Shown: positions 33,601 through 38,773 of the stretch, piece by piece
Layout of the letters: each line of letters opens with the position of its first letter
How positions within the stretch are numbered: position 1 is the first letter of the stretch
Origin: Plebeiibacterium sediminum
GTDB taxonomy: Bacteria; Bacteroidota; Bacteroidia; Bacteroidales; Marinilabiliaceae
NCBI RefSeq assembly: GCF_026013605.1
Contig: NZ_JAPDPJ010000056.1
Coordinates: forward strand, 1-38,773
Direction of reading: 5' to 3'
DNA length: 38,773 nucleotides
Translations under genes and position numbers: made by a program
The notes under the pieces: generated by a model
The model's input: the letters and a program-made list of their open reading frames with translations, nothing else
Database searches by the model: none
Told to the model about the DNA's origin: nothing

Positions 33601-36600
33601 ATGTCGCAACTTAAAATATACCGTGCTTCTGCCGGATCCGGAAAAACCTATACTTTAACAAAAGAGTTTCTTTTTCTACTCTTTAAAAATCCAACGAATT
33701 ATACTAGAACTTTAGCTGTAACATTCACCAATAAAGCGACTGGTGAAATGAAAAGCCGTATACTGGAGAAACTTTATCAAATTTCTGCCAACAAAACCAA
33801 AGATTACGTTGATGATTTAATAAAGGAATTTGAAATTTCTGAGAAACAGGTAAGACAAAGGGCTCATGTTTTATTAAGCTATCTACTGCATGACTTTTCA
33901 AACTTTTCTGTAAGTACTATTGATAGTTTTTTCCAAAAAATCATACGTTCTTTTGCTCGCGAAGCTGGATTAGAAAGTGGTTTTAAAATAGAACTAAACG
34001 GTCCTAAAATTCTTCAAAAAGCCATTGATCACCTATTATTAAAGGTTGATTTACCTGAGTATGAACATTTAAAAAACTGGCTGGTACAATTTGCCGAACA
34101 GAAATTAAATCAGGGTAAAAACTGGAATTTAACCAATGACCTGAATAAGCTTGGATCAGAGATATTTAATGAGCTTTTTCAACTTGAAAGTCGTGATATT
34201 TTGATTGCACTTAGCAATAAGGATTGGATGCAGACCTACCTCAACCAGATTATTGCGATAAAAAACGACTTTGAAAAAAAGATAAAAGGAATTGGAGAAG
34301 AAGCCAGTGATGCCATTAAAAAATCAGGTTTAAAATATGAAGACTTTACTGGTAAGAGTCGTACTCCGGTAAAATATTTTGAAAAACTCAAAGCACTTGA
34401 TAAACTAGAGGCCGGTCCTACAGTTTTAAAGCTAATTGACGAACCTGAAAAATGGGGACGTAAAGACAACACTCCTGCCGTTCAGGATGAAATCAGTGGA
34501 ATCTATCCCCTACTCAACATGCTACTAAAAAAAGCATTGGATATCATTGAAAAAGAATTTGAAACATACAATACTGCCAATGTAATCAGTCAAAATATCT
34601 ATGCACTTGGAATTATTGCAGACATTGCAAAAGAGGTACAAAACATTTGCAGAGAAGAGAATATATTTCTGATTGCCGATTCATCACACTTTTTAAATCG
34701 CATTATTGATCAAAACGATACGCCTTTTATCTATGAAAAAATTGGCAGTAAGTTTCAGAACTTTATGATTGATGAGTTTCAGGACACTTCGAAACTGCAG
34801 TGGTTAAACTTTAAACCGCTTATTGATAATTCTTTATCAAGTGATGAAACAAGTCTTATTGTGGGTGATGTAAAGCAATCTATTTACAGATGGCGAAACT
34901 CAGACTGGAATTTATTGGAGCATCAAATTACACAGGACTTTAGACAACACGGAAATCAAGAAGAAACTTTAGATTGGAACTGGAGAAGCTTCTCTAATAT
35001 TATCCAGTTTAATAATACCATATTCACACATGCGTCAAACCTGATTCAAAACGACTTTAATAATAGCTTAACAGAGCATATTAAGGATACAGCTATTCAG
35101 GATTTGTTTAAAAAGAAAATTTCTAACGCTTACGCTGATGTATTTCAACAAACACCAGTAAATAAAGAAGATAACAAAGGCTATATTCAATCCCGTTTTT
35201 TTGAAATTGACAAAAATGCAGATTATGACGAGTTGATGCTTCAGGAAACTGTAGAACAGATAGAAAACCTTATTGAAAAGGGATATTCTTATAGTGATAT
35301 TTGTATTTTGGTTCGAAAAAAAGGAGAAGGAGAAACCATTGCCAACGCACTATTATCTGGTAATTATTCAAAAGACGGAGCTATTATTCCTGTCGTTTCC
35401 AATGAATCATTATTTCTATCAGGTTCAGCTGCCATAAACTTTATGATGGCTCAGGTAAAATATCTTCAAAACCCAAACAACCTTATATTAAAGGCTGATA
35501 TGGTTTTAAATAAAAGATTACTTGAGGAAGATACTGAAGGAACATTAATTGAAATAGGAAACTATTTTGAATTCAATGAATCAGAAGGTTTTAACAACAC
35601 CAATTACTCATGGATTGATGTTTTATTAAGTAAACGGCAAAAGCCATTACTTGAGTTAATTGAATACCTGGCCAACCAACTTCCTGAAAAGATTAAAAAA
35701 GAACAGGGTATCTTTATTCAGTCATTTATTAATAGCACCAATCAATTTATCAAAGATCATTTTCCGGATTTATCAACCTTTATTGAATGGTGGAATGACA
35801 AAGGCCAAACGGAAGCTATTTCGGTGCCTGATGATCAGGATGCCATTAAAATCATGACCGTACATAAATCAAAAGGTCTTGAATTTAAGGCGGTATTAAT
35901 TCCTTATTGTAATTGGAAATTAGACTCAGAAATATCAAGTAATATTATCTGGTGTAAACCCAATCAGGAGCCATTTAACGCAATAAAACTACTTCCGGTG
36001 ACCTATACCTCTAAATTAAAAGATACCATATTTAAAGAGGAATATTTTGAGGAACAATTGTATCAGTATGTTGATAGTATAAACCTGCTATATGTTGCTT
36101 TTACACGGAGTTGTGAAGTGCTCATCACCTTTGGCCCTATGCCTTCAAAATCGAACAAAGGAGGACTTAAAACAGTATCTGATCTATTGTACCATACTTT
36201 TAATAATTCTGGTTTAAACGAAGCTAAAAATGGTTTTATTGACATAACAAAAGGCTGGAATGAAGAACAGAATATTTTTAGCTATGGAGAAATTCCTCAA
36301 CAACAACATCACAACTCTGACAAAACAGATATTGAAAGTGAAGTTCTAAAACCATTTAGCAATAATATATTAAACAATGACAACATTGCGATAAAAACCA
36401 ACAGTGTGGATTACTTTTCAAAAGATATTAAGCAGTCCAGATTAAACTATGGAAATATAATGCATGAGGCATTTGAATATATTCATTCTGAGAATGATAT
36501 AGATGGTGCTTTAAACAGACTTATGTTTGAAGGTAAAATTTCTGAAAATGAGAAATCGCAGCTTTCATCTGAAATAAAATCACTTATAACACAAGATAAT

Positions 36601-36888
36601 ACCAGACGTTGGTATGATTCTTCAAACATCATAAAAACAGAAAATACAATTATCTCTTCTCAAGGAACTTATCGTCCGGACAGAGTAGTATTTATTAAGG
36701 ATACTATACATGTAATAGACTATAAATTTGGAGAAAAGGAAGACAAAAAATATGAAAAGCAGATGATGTTTTATATTCGTCAGATTAAACAGATGGATCA
36801 CAAACCTGTATCAGGATTTATATGGTATGTAACCTTAGGTAAGATTGTTGAAATAGCACCGCAGGCTATTCAAGGTAATTTATTTTAA
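33601..36888 (+). CDS. AddA/RecB-like UvrD helicase with PD-(D/E)XK nuclease
   Basis: The 1095-residue protein has an N-terminal UvrD/Rep-type helicase core: Walker A ASAGSGKT (9-16), TLAVTFTNKATGEMKSRI, FQDTSKLQW (motif II region), VGDVKQSIYRWRNSD, and IMTVHKSKGLEFKAVLIPY. At the C-terminus is a RecB-family nuclease: IMHEAFEYIHS, D1027 in RPDRV, D1040 and K1042 in VIDYKFG, then YEKQMMFYIRQI. It is the AddA-type subunit that resects double-strand breaks. No AddB-like partner lies next to it. I chose the ATG that begins MSQLKIYRA, since the longer frame starts inside the inverted-repeat region with Cys/Trp-rich non-homologous sequence. Confidence 0.9.
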   Translation: MSQLKIYRASAGSGKTYTLTKEFLFLLFKNPTNYTRTLAVTFTNKATGEMKSRILEKLYQISANKTKDYVDDLIKEFEISEKQVRQRAHVLLSYLLHDFSNFSVSTIDSFFQKIIRSFAREAGLESGFKIELNGPKILQKAIDHLLLKVDLPEYEHLKNWLVQFAEQKLNQGKNWNLTNDLNKLGSEIFNELFQLESRDILIALSNKDWMQTYLNQIIAIKNDFEKKIKGIGEEASDAIKKSGLKYEDFTGKSRTPVKYFEKLKALDKLEAGPTVLKLIDEPEKWGRKDNTPAVQDEISGIYPLLNMLLKKALDIIEKEFETYNTANVISQNIYALGIIADIAKEVQNICREENIFLIADSSHFLNRIIDQNDTPFIYEKIGSKFQNFMIDEFQDTSKLQWLNFKPLIDNSLSSDETSLIVGDVKQSIYRWRNSDWNLLEHQITQDFRQHGNQEETLDWNWRSFSNIIQFNNTIFTHASNLIQNDFNNSLTEHIKDTAIQDLFKKKISNAYADVFQQTPVNKEDNKGYIQSRFFEIDKNADYDELMLQETVEQIENLIEKGYSYSDICILVRKKGEGETIANALLSGNYSKDGAIIPVVSNESLFLSGSAAINFMMAQVKYLQNPNNLILKADMVLNKRLLEEDTEGTLIEIGNYFEFNESEGFNNTNYSWIDVLLSKRQKPLLELIEYLANQLPEKIKKEQGIFIQSFINSTNQFIKDHFPDLSTFIEWWNDKGQTEAISVPDDQDAIKIMTVHKSKGLEFKAVLIPYCNWKLDSEISSNIIWCKPNQEPFNAIKLLPVTYTSKLKDTIFKEEYFEEQLYQYVDSINLLYVAFTRSCEVLITFGPMPSKSNKGGLKTVSDLLYHTFNNSGLNEAKNGFIDITKGWNEEQNIFSYGEIPQQQHHNSDKTDIESEVLKPFSNNILNNDNIAIKTNSVDYFSKDIKQSRLNYGNIMHEAFEYIHSENDIDGALNRLMFEGKISENEKSQLSSEIKSLITQDNTRRWYDSSNIIKTENTIISSQGTYRPDRVVFIKDTIHVIDYKFGEKEDKKYEKQMMFYIRQIKQMDHKPVSGFIWYVTLGKIVEIAPQAIQGNLF

Positions 36889-36927
36889 AAAAGCACTGAT
36901 TTAATTTTATTTACAGAATAAAAAGCG

Positions 36928-36935
36928 TAATTTTG
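36928..36935 (+). promoter_or_regulatory. -7 promoter element of rplS
   Basis: TAATTTTG is an exact TAnnTTTG match. Transcription would start near 36941, leaving a leader of about 89 nt. A TTTTAT lies at about 20 bp upstream in place of the -33 box. Confidence 0.6.
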
Positions 36936-36940
36936 CGCCC

Positions 36941-37029
36941 GATTGTACAATCTACATGTAATCTCTTATTGAACAGGTGGTTCACGTAATATTGCATGTA
37001 TTTGTTAAATGCAAAAGATTTTATAAAAA
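36941..37029 (+). promoter_or_regulatory. Structured leader of ribosomal protein L19 mRNA
   Basis: The leader begins with the perfect palindrome GATTGTACAATC and contains a hairpin TTGCAT (36992-36997) with ATGCAA (37009-37014) just before the start region. Ribosomal-protein mRNAs often carry autoregulatory leaders, so this may be one, but the fold is read by eye only. Confidence 0.4.
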
Positions 37030-37380
37030 ATGGATTTAATTAAAATTGCAGAAGAAGCATTTAAAACTGATTCAGTAGAAGTTCCTTCTTTTGGAGCAGG
37101 AGACACTATCTCAGTATCTTACAAGATCAAAGAGGGAAACAAGGAGCGTATCCAGGTTTTCAAAGGTGTTGTTATTCAAATTAAAGGTGCAGGTACCGCT
37201 AAAATGGTAACTGTGAGAAAAATGTCTGGAAACCAAGGTGTTGAAAGAATTTTCCCATTAAACTCACCTTTTATTGACCAGATTGAAGTTAATCGTTATG
37301 GTAAAGTACGTAGAAAACGTATTTACTATCTACGTGCACTTACTGGTAAAAAAGCGAGAATCAAAGAGAGAAGAATCTAA
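37030..37380 (+). CDS. rplS: 50S ribosomal protein L19
   Basis: The 116-residue protein matches L19 throughout: [51 protein letters not shown], and the basic C-terminus [25 protein letters not shown]19 sits at the interface of the two ribosomal subunits. It is transcribed alone here and ends with a strong terminator. Confidence 0.98.
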   Translation: MDLIKIAEEAFKTDSVEVPSFGAGDTISVSYKIKEGNKERIQVFKGVVIQIKGAGTAKMVTVRKMSGNQGVERIFPLNSPFIDQIEVNRYGKVRRKRIYYLRALTGKKARIKERRI

Positions 37381-37397
37381 GAAAACTCTCCATAAAG

Positions 37398-37433
37398 AAA
37401 TCCCCGTTCATTATTGTTCGGGGATTTTTTTTT
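37398..37433 (+). terminator. Terminator after rplS
   Basis: AAATCCCCG pairs with CGGGGATTT around a 12-nt loop and is followed by a T-run. The following convergent gene stops just beyond it. Confidence 0.92.
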
Positions 37434-37434
37434 A

Positions 37435-38502
37435 TTATTTCTTTAGGTAATCCTGCAAAAACTTAAACTCATATTCAAAATTAGGAGTAAATACTTCTTT
37501 TCCTAATTGTTTTTCAATCTCCTCTATTTTCCAGAACTTACCTTCTTCAACCTCATCTCCATCAGGCTTTAATTGCTCTTTAGTAACTGTAATAAAACCT
37601 AAAACCAGTTCCCTTTCAACTTCACTTTCCCAAACATATTGCTTAAATGGTTTTACACTGAAGTTTTGCAAACCTATTTCTTCCTGAGCTTCTCTTTGTA
37701 ACGATAGTTCAATAGATTCGCCTGCTGCCACATGTCCCCCAACAGCTGTATCCCATTTATTAGGTTGTATCAATTTGTGTGCAGGTCGTTTTTGTAAATA
37801 CAAGGCTCCTTGATCATTAAAAACATGCATATGAACTACAGAATGTAATATTTTGGAACCATTATGAGCTATACTTCTTGGCATTTTACCAATAACTTTA
37901 CCTTGCTCCTCTACAATAGGAACCCATTCTTCCTGACTATATTTTTTCTGCTTTATTCTTTTATTGTATAATTCAAATACAAAATAAACTCCAAATAAAA
38001 CATAAAAACCTGGTCCACTAATCATTACCCAAGCCTCCTTTGACATAAATACAGCAGAATGAAAAACCAGTAAAGTATGCAACGAAAAGATCCAGAATAA
38101 AGCCTTGATACTCCTTGTAAACTCATATTGTTGCCATGGATTAATATCAATACCTTTCATATATCGCCCACTCATTGCCATCATAAGGTTTTGCTTTCCA
38201 TAGGCGGAAATACCCAATAAAACGCAAAATATAATACCAATAACACCAGGCTTTAATTTGAAAAACAAGTCATTTTCTAAAACTATGGATATTACCCCCA
38301 TTGCCACTAAAAGCCCAACATCAAATAGTATGAATTTATCGGGTTTCTGCTTTTTAAATAAACTAATGGCTACTTCAACTAATCCAAACCCAATAGCCAC
38401 CAATAAACCCACTTCTGTTCCCCATAAGCTATCCGCCAAAACAAAAATGATTAAGGGTGCTAGTCCTGGTAGTAATTTCTTTATTAAGTCTAACTGATTC
38501 AT
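37435..38502 (-). CDS. Membrane domain fused to Nudix hydrolase
   Basis: The 355-residue protein has an N-terminal membrane half with about six spans (about 10-28, 31-48, 58-76, 84-101, 134-152, 158-176), resembling YciB/septation-A-like and VC0807-like families. After a basic linker there is a cytoplasmic Nudix domain (about 218-345). The Nudix box is complete, G256-x5-E262-x7-R270-E271-x2-E274-E275-x-G277. The preceding RPAHKLIQPNKWDTAVGGH resembles IPP-isomerase-like/YfcD-type Nudix members. It probably hydrolyses a nucleoside-diphosphate-linked or isoprenoid-type substrate at the inner face of the membrane (inference). It is monocistronic and convergent with rplS. Confidence 0.85.
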   Translation of the reverse strand: MNQLDLIKKLLPGLAPLIIFVLADSLWGTEVGLLVAIGFGLVEVAISLFKKQKPDKFILFDVGLLVAMGVISIVLENDLFFKLKPGVIGIIFCVLLGISAYGKQNLMMAMSGRYMKGIDINPWQQYEFTRSIKALFWIFSLHTLLVFHSAVFMSKEAWVMISGPGFYVLFGVYFVFELYNKRIKQKKYSQEEWVPIVEEQGKVIGKMPRSIAHNGSKILHSVVHMHVFNDQGALYLQKRPAHKLIQPNKWDTAVGGHVAAGESIELSLQREAQEEIGLQNFSVKPFKQYVWESEVERELVLGFITVTKEQLKPDGDEVEEGKFWKIEEIEKQLGKEVFTPNFEYEFKFLQDYLKK

Positions 38503-38773
38503 GTTTATTTTATTCCTTATATATTTTAATATCCACTGAATACATTTTAATAAATCAATTCAGAGCTCTCCTAATTATATTTGTTAACTGGTGCTTCGCC
38601 CAGACCAGACTTCATTTTTTAGTTCACAAGGTCTGTTTCCTTATTGTGTTCATGATTTTCGCTACGCTCCAATTGTCATACCACAAAAAACAGAAGCAAA
38701 AAAAGGCTAGGCTGCACCCACTTCTCTCAAAAAACTACGATTATTTGACTGAAATCGTTTAAACTCGTTGCAC
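38503..38773. other. Intergenic end of window, no supported gene
   Basis: The first part is AT-rich upstream sequence of the Nudix gene. From about 38580 the composition becomes more GC-rich, with CAGACC/GGTCTG as a short inverted repeat, and reads unlike the neighbouring intergenic DNA. The open frame across it has no start context and no recognisable protein. It may be a dispersed repeat or the edge of another feature beyond the window. Confidence 0.4.

Noticed and set aside
38457-38762. Open frame of 101 codons on the plus strand
   Set aside because: It overlaps the start of the Nudix fusion gene on the opposite strand and has no recognisable protein features or start context.

Overview
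The window reads as a chromosome segment of a marine-type Bacteroidota, probably Bacteroidales/Marinilabiliales-like. The reasons are a SusC/SusD pair, a type IX secretion sorting tail, several exact TAnnTTTG promoter elements (the Bacteroidota -7 motif), very few Shine-Dalgarno sites and AT-rich DNA. The genus cannot be named from this sequence alone.

Bases 1-6310 look like the right end of an integrated phage-like element. A histone-H1-like basic protein and a small RecA-fold ATPase come first, followed by a tightly coupled lysis cassette (coiled-coil membrane protein, holin, GH108 endolysin) and a terminator. After it comes low-GC cargo: an HNH endonuclease whose stop overlaps the start of a short agmatine-deiminase-like enzyme, then a 541-residue protein with a PD-(D/E)XK nuclease motif. 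The element appears to end inside a host tRNA-Leu gene. A 41-nt 5' half of a tRNA-Leu(GAG) lies downstream of tRNA-Gly and is cut at the anticodon loop. A complete tRNA-Leu(GAG) with its own promoter sits 139 bp away, on the element side.

Bases 6400-20700 carry tRNA-Gly, a cytoplasmic GH16-fold protein that lacks all three catalytic acids, an RsmI-like methyltransferase, a DUF169 protein and a beta-1,3-glucan utilisation locus. That locus has a SusC/SusD pair on the minus strand, divergent from a 1754-residue secreted enzyme that joins a GH64 endo-glucanase, two carbohydrate-binding modules, a GH3 glucosidase and a T9SS tail.

Bases 20700-29230 are a complete phosphate-starvation operon on the minus strand, in transcription order porin, pstS, pstC, pstA, pstB, phoU, response regulator, PhoR-type kinase. 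Upstream of the porin lie four heptads at exact 11-bp spacing ending 9 bp before a TATGTTTG element. This is a well-formed Pho box.

Bases 29230-38773 hold a DUF2293 gene, a chemoreceptor next to an orphan sugar-binding lipoprotein, an AddA/RecB-like helicase-nuclease, ribosomal protein L19 with a structured leader, and a membrane-Nudix fusion. The strongest candidates for something new are the tRNA-Leu attachment arrangement with its HNH/deiminase/nuclease cargo, the GH64-GH3 fusion, the catalytically dead GH16 and the Pho box.
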